64,000 nucleotides of DNA from Glycomyces fuscus. GTDB lineage: Bacteria > Actinomycetota > Actinomycetes > Streptosporangiales > Streptosporangiaceae. Below the pieces are notes generated by a model. That model was not told the origin of the DNA and searched no databases. It saw only the letters and a program-made list of their open reading frames with translations. Every line of letters begins with the position of its first letter. Positions within the stretch are counted from its first letter, which is position 1. Made by a program: the position numbers and the translations under genes. Of this stretch, positions 53,774-61,141 are shown piece by piece. The stretch is taken from positions 54,352 to 118,351 of the forward strand of contig NYMS01000041.1 in the NCBI GenBank assembly GCA_002529455.1. Direction: 5' to 3'.

Positions 53774-53971
53774 ATGTCCGGTACCGGAGATGCGTTCAAA
53801 CGGCTGAAGAAGGCCGTCGACGACAACGCCGAACAGGGCCGGGGCCTGGTCGGCAAGGCCGCCAGAGCCGCGAAGAAGGCCACCGGCGGCGCCCACGACG
53901 ACAAGATCGACCGGGGCGCCGGAGCCGCGACTGAGTACCTGCGCAAGCGCGCTCGGGAGGACCGAAGGTAA
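53774..53971 (+). CDS. MT0933-like antitoxin family protein, no toxin adjacent
   Basis: 65 residues, highly charged and Lys/Ala-rich. 'GLVGKAARAAKKATGGAHDDKIDRGAGAATEYLRKRA' matches the pattern of the MT0933/Rv0909-type antitoxins (T-x-G-K/x-x-D-x-I-D-x-G-x-x-A). In M. tuberculosis the cognate toxin follows the antitoxin; here the next gene is the M23-like protein and no toxin is visible. Many actinobacteria keep solitary copies, so a toxin-antitoxin role should not be assumed. ATG 53774 has GAGGGAGGA 5 nt upstream, a strong signal. Confidence 0.78.
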   Translation: MSGTGDAFKRLKKAVDDNAEQGRGLVGKAARAAKKATGGAHDDKIDRGAGAATEYLRKRAREDRR

Positions 53972-54017
53972 CGCGACCCGTGTTCGTACGGGGCGGGCGG
54001 GGCGTCCACAATGGGGG

Positions 54018-55103
54018 ATGCCCTCACCCGCCCCGCGCCGCCCGCCGGGCCCCTCCGGACCCCCGGCCCCCGTGCCCCCGGCCCACTCGGACTCCGCCGC
54101 AGGGGACCCCCCGAACCCCCCGGCCCCAACCGATTCCTCCCGCCCCGACCCCTCCGCCCGAAACCCCGCAGGCCCACCGGTCCCCGACGACCGGACCGCC
54201 TCCCGCTGGCCGGTCCTGCTCGCCAGGATCCGCATGCCGCTGATGTGGGCGGCCACCCTCGCCCTCCTCGCCGGGTACCTCGGCCTCTCCTGGTGGGTGG
54301 GCGGCACACTGTTCGCCGCCGCGCTGGCCGTGTACCTGCGCCTGGGCACCGTGCGGTGTGCCCCCCGGGTGCTGGAACCGCCGGTGCGGGGCCGGTGGAT
54401 GGCGCTCACCAGCCCCGTGGACAACGTGCCGAGCCAGGGCAGCCACGCCTACGGGCAGACCCACGCGCTCGGCCTGGTCGCCGAACCCGGTGCGGGGGCC
54501 CGCCCCGACATCGGCTGGCGGCCGCTCAGCCGCCCCCCGGGGGACTTCCCGGCCTTCGGCCGACCCGTGTACGCCCCCGCCGACGGGACGGTGGTGACCG
54601 CGCACGGGCGCCGGCGCGACCACCGCAGCCGCAACTCCTGGCCGTGGCTGTTCGGGGCGGTCGTGGAGAACACGCTGCGGGAGCTGCGCGGCCCGGCCGG
54701 ACTGCTCGGCAACCACCTGGTGATCGACGTGGGGGGCGCCTACGTACTCCTGGGCCACCTGGAGCGCGGCTCGCTGGCGGTCCGCCCGGGCGAGCGCGTC
54801 CGGGCCGGTCAGGTGGTGGCCCGCTGCGGGAACTCCGGCGCCTGCACCGAACCCCAGGTGCGCGTGCAGCTCATGGACCGCCCGGGCCCCCTGTTCGCCG
54901 CCGGGCTACCGTTCGTGTGGGCGCCGGGGTGGAACGGCGGGGCCGACGGAGCGGGGCTGCCGGAGACCTGGCGGCCCGTGGTGGTCGCCGGGTCCGGATG
55001 CGGGGCCGTGCCGGAGGAGGGCGCCGGTCCTGAGAGCGAGAGCGTACCCGCTGGTCAGGAGATTCCGGAGACGGATTACGCTGATGAGGTAAGGCGAACC
55101 TAA
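54018..55103 (+). CDS. M23/LytM-family protein with zinc ligands replaced
   Basis: 361 residues. A Pro/Ser-rich cytoplasmic start (~1-65) leads to one or two membrane helices (~70-108), then a LytM/M23 beta domain ('VYAPADGTVVTAHGRRRD', 'LGNHLVIDVGGAYVLLGHLERGSLAVRPGERVRAGQVVARCGNSG'). In active members, as I recall them, the ligand sites read H-x(n)-A-x-D and H-x-H ('EPHLHFQLMD'). Here they are 'SHAYGQTHALGLV', where Gly replaces Asp, and 'CTEPQVRVQLMD', where Gln and Arg replace the two His. Zinc hydrolysis is therefore unlikely; a scaffold or regulator of wall enzymes is more plausible. CACAAT lies 5 nt before ATG 54018. Its stop codon lies inside the iron box of the next gene. Confidence 0.85.
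   Translation: MPSPAPRRPPGPSGPPAPVPPAHSDSAAGDPPNPPAPTDSSRPDPSARNPAGPPVPDDRTASRWPVLLARIRMPLMWAATLALLAGYLGLSWWVGGTLFAAALAVYLRLGTVRCAPRVLEPPVRGRWMALTSPVDNVPSQGSHAYGQTHALGLVAEPGAGARPDIGWRPLSRPPGDFPAFGRPVYAPADGTVVTAHGRRRDHRSRNSWPWLFGAVVENTLRELRGPAGLLGNHLVIDVGGAYVLLGHLERGSLAVRPGERVRAGQVVARCGNSGACTEPQVRVQLMDRPGPLFAAGLPFVWAPGWNGGADGAGLPETWRPVVVAGSGCGAVPEEGAGPESESVPAGQEIPETDYADEVRRT
55085..55103 (+). promoter_or_regulatory. IdeR/DmdR-type iron box
   Basis: TGAGGTAAGGCGAACCTAA matches the actinobacterial iron box TTAGGTTAGGCTAACCTAA at 16 of 19 positions. It overlaps the last codons of the M23-like gene and lies 36 bp before the GTG of the [2Fe-2S] protein. Iron-loaded DtxR-family repressors would block transcription there, so the gene should be induced when iron is scarce. 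Confidence 0.7.
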
Positions 55104-55139
55104 GGATTCGTGCGGTCCCAACGAGAGCGCGGGGGAAGT

Positions 55140-55745
55140 GTGAACACGGCCGAAGGACGTCCCTGCCAGCTCACGGTGTGCCGGGGCTGCTGCTGCGGCA
55201 CGAAGAAGAAGGTCCCCGGGGTGGACCACAAGGCCCAGCTCGCCCGCCTCAGCGCCATCGAGGACCACTCCGGCCGCAGCGTTCCCGTCCGTACCAGCAA
55301 GTGCCTGGGCATCTGCTTCCAGGCCAACGTGGTGGTGGTCCAGCCGTCCCAGGCGGGGCGGGCCGCCGGAGGCCGTCCGGTGTGGCTGGGGGAGATCACC
55401 GAGGACGGGCTGGTCGAGGCCATCGACGACTGGATCTTCCGGGGCGGGCCCGGTATCGCCCCGCTGCCCGCCGCCTTGACCGGCCACGTGACCTCCAAGG
55501 ACGCCAAGAAGCCGAAGAAGCGCAAGAAGCCCAAGCACTCCAAGACGGCCAAGAAGGAACGCAGGAAGGAGAAGCGCGAGAAGGACGCCGCCCGTTCGGA
55601 CAGGGACGGCGGGAAGAAGACCAAGAAGGACAAGAAGGACAAGAAGGCCGGTAGGCCCAAGGACGGGAAGGCCAAGAAGGCCAAGAAGGCCAAGAAAGAC
55701 AAGAAGGACAAGAAGGCCAGGGCGGGGAAGGCCGGAGGGGACTAG
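55140..55745 (+). CDS. [2Fe-2S] ferredoxin-like protein with lysine-rich tail
   Basis: 201 residues from GTG 55140 (GGGGGAAG upstream; GTG 55110 is possible but would lie only 7 bp from the iron box). The first ~105 residues form a thioredoxin-like [2Fe-2S] domain with Cys14-x4-Cys19 in 'CRGCCCG' and Cys55-x3-Cys59 in 'CLGICFQANVVVV'. The last ~90 residues are a Lys/Arg-rich, repetitive tail (KKAKKAKK and KKDKKDKK units) with no fold. An iron box upstream predicts expression under iron limitation. The tail could bind nucleic acid, membrane or a protein partner; this is inference. Relatives without the tail are common in actinomycetes. Confidence 0.85.
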   Translation: MNTAEGRPCQLTVCRGCCCGTKKKVPGVDHKAQLARLSAIEDHSGRSVPVRTSKCLGICFQANVVVVQPSQAGRAAGGRPVWLGEITEDGLVEAIDDWIFRGGPGIAPLPAALTGHVTSKDAKKPKKRKKPKHSKTAKKERRKEKREKDAARSDRDGGKKTKKDKKDKKAGRPKDGKAKKAKKAKKDKKDKKARAGKAGGD

Positions 55746-55746
55746 C

Positions 55747-55810
55747 CCGGCGGCCCGGGGCCGTGCGCCCCGGCCCGGGAGAATCCCCCGGCGGACGGCC
55801 GGCCGTCCGC
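55747..55810. terminator. Double hairpin between convergent genes
   Basis: A GC-rich near-perfect repeat (about 55747-55780, GCCCGGGGC/GCCCCGGCC arms) is followed by an exact 20-bp palindrome at 55791-55810 (GCGGACGGCC and complement). They lie between the convergent ferredoxin and ABC transporter genes. Confidence 0.6.
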
Positions 55811-55852
55811 GCCGGAAACCGTCCCACCGGGTCGTCCCCCCGGGAGCGGGCG

Positions 55853-57721
55853 CTACCGGCCCTGCGGCGCGAACTGGGTCCGGTACAGCGCCGTGTACAG
55901 GCCGCCCTGGTCCAGCAGCTCTTCGTGCGTGCCGCGCTCCAGGATCCGGCCGTCCTCCAGCACCAGGATCTGGTCCGCCTCGCGCACCGTCGCCAACCGG
56001 TGCGCGATCACCAGTGAGGTCCGTCCCTCCAGCGCCACGGACAGCGCCTCCTGCACGGCCGCCTCGGAGCCGGAGTCCAGGTGGGCCGTCGCCTCGTCCA
56101 GCACCACCACCGACGGCGCCTTCAGCAGCAGCCGAGCGATCGCCAGCCGCTGCTTCTCACCGCCGGAGAGCCGGTAGCCGCGGTCGCCGACCATCGTGTC
56201 CAGCCCGTTGGGCAGCTGGTCCAGGAGGGTGCCCAGCCGCGCCATCCGCAGCACCTCCTCCAGCTCGGCGTCGGTCGCCTCCGGCCGGGCGTACCGCAGG
56301 TTCGCCCCCACCGTGTCGTGGAACAGCTGCGCGTCCTGGGTGACCACGCCGACCGCCTCGCGCAGCGAGTCGCCGGTCGCCTCGCGCAGGTTCAGCCCGC
56401 CCATGAGCACCCGGCCCTCGGTCGGGTCGTACAGGCGCGACACCAGGTGCGTCAGCGTCGTCTTGCCCGCGCCTGAGGGCCCCACCAGGGCCACCATCGT
56501 CCCCGGCTCCGCCCGGAACGAGACCCCGCTCAGTACCTGGGTGTCCTCGTCCACCGACGCCTGCGGCGTCAGCTCCAGCGACGCCACCGACGACTCCTTC
56601 GCCGCCGGGTAGCGGAACGACACGTTGTCGAACTCCACGCCGAGCCGGCCCCCCGGCAGGTCCCGGGCGTCCGGGCTCTCCTTGATGCCCGGCTCCAGGT
56701 CCAGCACCTCGAAGACCCGGTCGAAGGAGACCAGCGCGGTCATGATCTCCACGTGCACGTTGGACAGCGTCGTCACCGGGCCGTACAGGCGGGAGAGCAG
56801 TGTGGTCAACGCCACCAGCGTGCCCACCTCGAAGGCCCCGGAGATCGCCAGCACGCCGCCGAACCCGTAGACCATCGCCATCGCCAGCGCGGTGATCAGG
56901 CCCAGCAGGCTGAACAGCAGCGAGCCGAACACCGCCTGGCGGATCCCCAGGTCCCGGACCCGCCCCGCGCGCCGGGCGAACCCCGCCGACTCCTCCTCGG
57001 GGCGTCCGTACAGCTTGACCAGCATCGCCCCGCCGACGTTGAACCGCTCGGTCATCAGCGAGCTCATGTCCGCGTTGGTGTCCATCGCGTCGCGGGAGAT
57101 GTGCGCCAGCCGCCGCCCGATCATCTTGGCGGGGAACACGAACAGCGGGACCAGGACCAGCGCGATCAGCGTCACCTGCCACGACAGGGCGAGCATCGTC
57201 ACGATCACCGCGGTCGCGCTCACCAGGTTGGACACCACCGACTGCAGGACGGAGGTGATCGCCCGCTGCGCGCCCACCACGTCCGTGTTCAGGCGGCTGA
57301 TCAGCGAACCCGTCTGCGTACGGGTGAAGAAGGCCACCGGCATCCGCTGCACGTGGGTGAACACCTGCGTGCGCAGCTGGTAGATGACCCCCTCACCGAT
57401 CCGGGAGGACAGCCACCGGCCGAGCAGGGTCAGCGCGCTCTCCAGAACCGCCAGCCCCGCGGCGGCGAGCGCCAGCCACACCACCAGCGCGGTGTTCCCG
57501 GGCAGGATGCCGCGGTCGATGATCGCCTTGAGCAGCAGCGGGTTGGCGACCACGATCGCGGAGCCGACCGTCGTCACCAGCAGGAAGCACAGGATCACCC
57601 GCCAGTGGGGGCGGGCGTAGGAGATGATGCGCCGGGTGATTCCGGGGGGCAGTGACTGCCCCTTCGCGCTCCCGTCGTTGACCAGGGCCCTGTAGGAGGG
57701 CCTGCCGGACATCATTGTCAT
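55853..57721 (-). CDS. ABC exporter half-transporter (permease-ATPase fusion)
   Basis: 622 residues. Six membrane helices in ~45-340 ('PHWRVILCFLLVTTVGSAIVVANPLLLKAIIDRGI' and on), then an ATPase domain with Walker A 'LVGPSGAGKTTLTHLV', Q-loop 'VGVVTQDAQLFHDTVGANLRYARPEA', signature 'LSGGEKQRLAIARLLL' and Walker B 'VVVLDEATAHLD'. This is the type IV exporter layout of multidrug or lipid exporters; homodimerisation is expected because no partner gene is near. A short insert ('LTPQASVDEDTQVL') lies between the core and the ATPase. ATG 57721 is chosen because ACGAGG lies 7 nt upstream; ATG 57712 is in frame. The inverted repeat at 57928-57986 lies ~210 bp upstream. Confidence 0.94.
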   Translation of the reverse strand: MTMMSGRPSYRALVNDGSAKGQSLPPGITRRIISYARPHWRVILCFLLVTTVGSAIVVANPLLLKAIIDRGILPGNTALVVWLALAAAGLAVLESALTLLGRWLSSRIGEGVIYQLRTQVFTHVQRMPVAFFTRTQTGSLISRLNTDVVGAQRAITSVLQSVVSNLVSATAVIVTMLALSWQVTLIALVLVPLFVFPAKMIGRRLAHISRDAMDTNADMSSLMTERFNVGGAMLVKLYGRPEEESAGFARRAGRVRDLGIRQAVFGSLLFSLLGLITALAMAMVYGFGGVLAISGAFEVGTLVALTTLLSRLYGPVTTLSNVHVEIMTALVSFDRVFEVLDLEPGIKESPDARDLPGGRLGVEFDNVSFRYPAAKESSVASLELTPQASVDEDTQVLSGVSFRAEPGTMVALVGPSGAGKTTLTHLVSRLYDPTEGRVLMGGLNLREATGDSLREAVGVVTQDAQLFHDTVGANLRYARPEATDAELEEVLRMARLGTLLDQLPNGLDTMVGDRGYRLSGGEKQRLAIARLLLKAPSVVVLDEATAHLDSGSEAAVQEALSVALEGRTSLVIAHRLATVREADQILVLEDGRILERGTHEELLDQGGLYTALYRTQFAPQGR

Positions 57722-57927
57722 GAACAGCCTCGTTCTGCTTGCCGATTCGCCACGCAAGCGTCAACACCGGTGCGTGTGCACCGCTTCCCAGGCCGCGGGA
57801 GGGCACGGAGAGGGGTCGGGCGCGCACGGGGGCGGGCGGGATCCGCCGGCCGTCGCGACGGGCCTCGCGGGGTGCCAGTGACCCGGCCAGAAACGTTGCT
57901 GGTGTGCCGCCAGGGATCTGACCTGCG

Positions 57928-57986
57928 GTGATCTTGTACTTATAGCGAGGTTGGACGGTCCAGACGCGCTATAAGTACAAGATCAC
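57928..57986. repeat. Perfect 20-bp AT-rich inverted repeat
   Basis: GTGATCTTGTACTTATAGCG at 57928-57947 is exactly complementary to 57967-57986. The 19-nt spacer itself contains TGGAC-G-GTCCA. The arms are far richer in A/T than any other hairpin in the window, and no T tract follows on either strand. It stands in the 306-bp gap between the ABC gene start and the nucleotidyltransferase stop; no gene is seen in that gap. It may be an operator, a terminator of the minus-strand gene, or a mobile miniature element. Confidence 0.85.
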
Positions 57987-58027
57987 AGCGGAGCGGGCGG
58001 CCCCGGCGAACCTTTGTGGTCACGGCA

Positions 58028-58531
58028 CTAGAGGGAGTGGGCGAGGCGGCCCAGCGCCGCTGTGGTGGAGCGGCCGGGGGTGAAGGGCAGCTCCCAGGCC
58101 TGCGCGCCGAGCGCGTCGGCGCCGCGGATCTTGGCCTGGGTGTAGCGGTCCCCCGCGGTGTAGGCCAGGGCGGCGGGGGCCAGGGGGCGCAGGACCTCGG
58201 CGTAGGACGCCCAGTCGGCGACCTCGGGCGGGCCCTCGATGACGAAGGAGCCGGTGACGCAGCCCAGGGCGGCCACCGTCTCGGCGCGCTCCTCGGCGGG
58301 GTTCACGGGGCGTCCCGGGCCCTTCCAGGCGTGCACGCGCGCGTCGGACTCCACGCCCACCACGAGGGGCAGGCCCCGGTCGGCGATGGACCGGAGGAAG
58401 CGGACGTGCCCCACGTGCAGGACGTCGAAGGCTCCGGTGACGACCGCCGGCCGCACCAGGGGGTCGGGGCGCTCGAACCAGTGGGCGCTCAGCGCGGTGC
58501 CGGGGCCCGGCGCCGCTTCCGTGTCCGTCAT
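58028..58531 (-). CDS. Nucleotidyltransferase family protein (cytidylyltransferase-like fold)
   Basis: 167 residues. 'AVVTGAFDVLHVGHVRFLRSIADRGLPLVVGVESDARV' contains the HxGH motif that binds the triphosphate, and 'KGPGRPVNPAEERAETVAAL' the basic and R-x-x-x-V-x-A positions of glycerol-3-phosphate cytidylyltransferase and RfaE-type enzymes. The ISTxxx-like end appears as 'FTPGRSTTAALGRL'. It transfers a nucleotide to a sugar or alcohol phosphate; the substrate is unknown. ATG 58531 has GGTGG upstream. The frame is open further upstream through the tandem repeats, but that part has no similarity to the family. Confidence 0.85.
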   Translation of the reverse strand: MTDTEAAPGPGTALSAHWFERPDPLVRPAVVTGAFDVLHVGHVRFLRSIADRGLPLVVGVESDARVHAWKGPGRPVNPAEERAETVAALGCVTGSFVIEGPPEVADWASYAEVLRPLAPAALAYTAGDRYTQAKIRGADALGAQAWELPFTPGRSTTAALGRLAHSL

Positions 58532-58759
58532 TCCACCACCCGTTCGACAGGCCTGAGGGCGCCCGGATCCGATCACGTCCGCGGGCTCGCCCGAAAGGTC
58601 AACGTACCCGTTCGGGACGGGTATTCCTTCTCGGGGCGCACCGGCCGAACGCGGTTCGTCTTCGAGGCCGGGGAGTGGTTCGAGAATGTGAGCTACCTCA
58701 CCGGTGGATCCGCCCGAAGGCATGCCGGAGAAGTCCGAAATTCGGGGGCGGAGACGGGG

Positions 58760-58988
58760 CGGGGGTCCTTCTCCGGGGGAAACGGCGAAGCGGGCCGGTG
58801 CCTTCGGCGCAGGGCTCGTCCCGAACGGAGGTCGGGGGTTCGGGGGTCGTCCCCCGGGGGAACGGCGAAGCGAGCCGGTGCCTTCGGCACACGGCTCGCC
58901 CCGAGCAGGGTCCGGGGGTTCGGGGGTCGTCCCCCGGGGGAACGGCGAAGCGAGCCGGTGCCTTCGGCACACGGCTCGCCCCGAGCGG
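58760..58988. repeat. Three tandem ~80-bp units with internal hairpins
   Basis: Units begin near 58760, 58841 and 58921; the last two are spaced exactly 80 bp and nearly identical, and the first is diverged by several bases. Each contains CCCCCGGGGG, then GGCGAAGC, then a hairpin CGAGCCG-GTGCC-TTC-GGCAC-(A)-CGGCTCG. The array ends at the 3' side of tRNA-Gly (minus strand), so it could act as a serial terminator. Frames run open through it, but no gene is supported. Confidence 0.85.
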
Positions 58989-59059
58989 AGCGGGCGACGA
59001 GAATCGAACTCGCATGACCAGCTTGGAAGGCTGGGGTTCTACCATTGAACTACGCCCGC
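58989..59059 (-). tRNA. tRNA-Gly (anticodon TCC)
   Basis: The reverse complement folds as a cloverleaf: acceptor GCGGGCG with CGCCCGC, discriminator T, anticodon loop CTTCCAA (TCC), T loop GTTCGATTC. CCA is not encoded. Length 71 nt is normal for tRNA-Gly. Confidence 0.96.
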
Positions 59060-59086
59060 GTGGCGCCAGAGACTTCGAGTGTCCCC

Positions 59087-59092
59087 TAGACT
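59087..59092 (+). promoter_or_regulatory. -10 box candidate for tRNA-Pro
   Basis: TAGACT fits the actinomycete TAGRRT/TAnnnT -10 type and lies 85 bp before tRNA-Pro. No clear -35 hexamer is seen, so this is tentative. Confidence 0.3.
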
Positions 59093-59176
59093 CGTGGAGC
59101 CGACGGGGACAAGACTACAGTCTCCGGAGCCGTGGTCGCACACCCCTTTCGGGAGTGCCATCCTTGGTTCGGCACA

Positions 59177-59251
59177 CGGGGTGTGGCGCAGCTTGGTTAG
59201 CGCGCATGCTTTGGGAGCATGAGGCCGCGGGTTCGAATCCCGCCACCCCGA
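59177..59251 (+). tRNA. tRNA-Pro (anticodon TGG)
   Basis: Cloverleaf with acceptor CGGGGTG/CACCCCG, discriminator A, D loop AGCTTGGTTAGCGC, anticodon loop TTTGGGA (TGG) and T loop GTTCGAATC. CCA is not encoded. Length 75 nt. Confidence 0.97.
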
Positions 59252-59308
59252 CGAAACCACCGTGGCAGCGGCTCCGGCCGCGCGCCGTGGCCCCCTGTGT
59301 ATCTGCCC

Positions 59309-59314
59309 TAGACT
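59309..59314 (+). promoter_or_regulatory. -10 box candidate for tig
   Basis: TAGACT lies about 165 bp before the trigger factor start, in the same sequence context (CCCTAGACT) as the box before tRNA-Pro. It implies a long leader. Tentative. Confidence 0.3.
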
Positions 59315-59477
59315 TGGTGCGATCAGCAGGAAACTGTAAGTCCCAGCCCGTCGCAGGGCACCCCAGCTGGATGCGGTCGTCAAGGCCCCCGGGGTGCGTG
59401 CGTGCCTTTCGCCGTTGTGTGTGGTGCGCCTGCGGGCCGACGCGGACACCAGCCGGCAAACCTAGGAGTACCGCCCC

Positions 59478-60929
59478 GTGAAGACCGATGTCGAGGAGCT
59501 GAGCCCCACCCGGGTCAAGCTGACCATCGAGGTGCCCTTCGAGGAGCTCGATCACGCTTTCGACGTGACCTACAAGTCGCTCGCCAAGCAGGTCCGGATC
59601 AAGGGCTTCCGCCCCGGCAAGGCGCCGGCGCGGCTGATCGACCGTTACGTCGGCCGCGGCGCGGTGATCAGCGAAGCGGTCAACCACGCCGTTCCGGAGC
59701 TCTACAACGAAGCCATCCAGAAGGAGGAGCTCTTCGCGCTCGGCCAGCCCGACGTGGAGGTCACCAAGCTGGAGGACAACGAGGAGCTCGCCTTCACGGC
59801 CGAGGTCGACGTCCGCCCCAAGTTCGAGGTCGAGAACTACAAGGGCATCGAGGTCACCGTCGACAGCGCCGAGGTGACCGACGAGCAGGTCGACGAGCAG
59901 ATCAGCACCCTGCGCGAGCGCTTCTCCACCCTGGTGGGCGTGGAGCGCCCCGTCGAGGACGGCGACCACCTGTCCATCGACCTGTCCGCCGCCGTCGACG
60001 GTGAGAAGCTCGAGGACGTCGCGGTCAGCGGCTACTCCTACGAGGTCGGCACCAACACCATGCTGGAGGGCCTCGACGAGACCCTGCGCGGCATGGAGGC
60101 CGGCGGCGAGGCCACCTTCTCCACCACCCTCGTCGGTGGCGAGCACGAGGGCAAGGAGGCGGACGTCACCGTCACCGTGCACAGCGTGAAGGTCAAGGAG
60201 CTGCCCGAGCTGGACGACGAGTTCGCCCAGCTGGCCTCGGAGTTCGACACCATCGACGAGCTCCGCGCGGACGTGCGCAACCGCATGGGCGAGGTCCGCC
60301 GCCTCCAGCAGCTCTCCGCCGCCCGCGACAAGGCCCTGGAGCAGCTGATCGACTCCGTCGACATCCCGCTGCCCGAGACGGTCGTCGAGGAGGAGATCAC
60401 CCGCCGCCGCCAGAGCCTGGAGCAGCAGCTCGCGCAGAGCGGCCTCACCAAGGAGGCCTACCTCGAGTCGCAGGAGAAGACCGAGGAGGAGTTCGACGAG
60501 GAGCTGACCACCGGCGCCCGCTCCGCGGTCAAGGCCGGGTTCATCCTCGACCAGCTGGCCATCCAGGAGGACCTGAGCGCCGACCAGGGTGAGCTCAGCC
60601 AGTACGTCTTCGAGCAGGCCCAGCGCATGGGCGTGAGCCCGGACCAGCTGGCCCAGCACCTGGTCGAGTCCAACCAGATCCGCGTCGCCTTCACCGAGGT
60701 CGTCCGCGGCAAGGCCATGGACCTGGTCCTGGCCAACGCCCGGGTCACCGACGAGGACGGCAACGTCATCGAGCAGGAGACCGCCGAGGAGGAGGCCGCC
60801 AAGGCCGCCGCCGTCGCCGCGGGCGAGGCCCTGGAGGCCGTCGAGGCCGACGCCGAGGCCGCTGCCGCCGAGGGCGACACCGCGGACGAGGCCAAGCAGG
60901 ACGAGGCCAAGGACGAGGAAGCCAAGTAG
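59478..60929 (+). CDS. tig: Trigger factor (ribosome-associated chaperone)
   Basis: 483 residues. The N-terminal ribosome-binding domain ('MKTDVEELSPTRVKLTIEVPFEELDHAF', with 'GFRPGKAPARLIDRYVG' containing the GFRxGxxP signature) is followed by an FKBP-type prolyl isomerase (~150-245, 'VEDGDHLSIDLSAAVDGEKLED', 'LDETLRGMEAGGEATFSTTL') and the helical C-terminal domain. An acidic Ala/Glu tail (~435-483) is typical of actinobacterial copies. It shields nascent chains at the ribosome exit. GTG 59478 has AGGAG 8-10 nt upstream. A 16-bp terminator separates it from clpP1. Confidence 0.97.
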   Translation: MKTDVEELSPTRVKLTIEVPFEELDHAFDVTYKSLAKQVRIKGFRPGKAPARLIDRYVGRGAVISEAVNHAVPELYNEAIQKEELFALGQPDVEVTKLEDNEELAFTAEVDVRPKFEVENYKGIEVTVDSAEVTDEQVDEQISTLRERFSTLVGVERPVEDGDHLSIDLSAAVDGEKLEDVAVSGYSYEVGTNTMLEGLDETLRGMEAGGEATFSTTLVGGEHEGKEADVTVTVHSVKVKELPELDDEFAQLASEFDTIDELRADVRNRMGEVRRLQQLSAARDKALEQLIDSVDIPLPETVVEEEITRRRQSLEQQLAQSGLTKEAYLESQEKTEEEFDEELTTGARSAVKAGFILDQLAIQEDLSADQGELSQYVFEQAQRMGVSPDQLAQHLVESNQIRVAFTEVVRGKAMDLVLANARVTDEDGNVIEQETAEEEAAKAAAVAAGEALEAVEADAEAAAAEGDTADEAKQDEAKDEEAK

Positions 60930-60954
60930 CAGGGCAGTCCGGGTTCCGCGCGTA

Positions 60955-60990
60955 CGGGCCCCGTCCGACCTCCGGGTCGGGCGGGGCCCG
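60955..60990 (+). terminator. Terminator between tig and clpP1
   Basis: A 16-bp stem (CGGGCCCCGTCCGACC) with one wobble pair and loop TCCG, 26 nt after the tig stop. Confidence 0.75.
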
Positions 60991-61041
60991 CGTCGTGTTC
61001 GCCTGTGGAAGAACGCGCTGCACGGGGCTTGTGCCACCCTG

Positions 61042-61055
61042 CGCTCAAAGCGAAC
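61042..61055 (+). promoter_or_regulatory. ClgR-like operator before clpP1
   Basis: CGCTCAAAGCGAAC fits the core and right flank of the actinobacterial ClgR site as I recall it (CGCYNANRGCGWWS). It is about 90 bp before clpP1. ClgR activates clp genes in Streptomyces, Corynebacterium and Mycobacterium, so stress induction of the operon is likely. Confidence 0.55.
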
Positions 61056-61141
61056 AGGGGCGCGAACCGGACGAGCGCGGTGCCGCACGGCGTTAGTGTC
61101 GCTGTATCGCAACCGTTTCGATTCCGGAGCAGGTGACGAGA

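Noticed and set aside
53774..55103. Toxin-antitoxin pair made of the MT0933-like gene and its neighbour
   Set aside because: The neighbour is a membrane LytM-fold protein, not a known toxin type.
58532..58972. N-terminal extension of the nucleotidyltransferase frame
   Set aside because: It is a translation of the 80-bp tandem repeats and lacks a start signal; the family fold begins after ATG 58531.
58760..58988. CRISPR array
   Set aside because: Units are contiguous 80-bp tandem copies with no variable spacers and no cas genes nearby.
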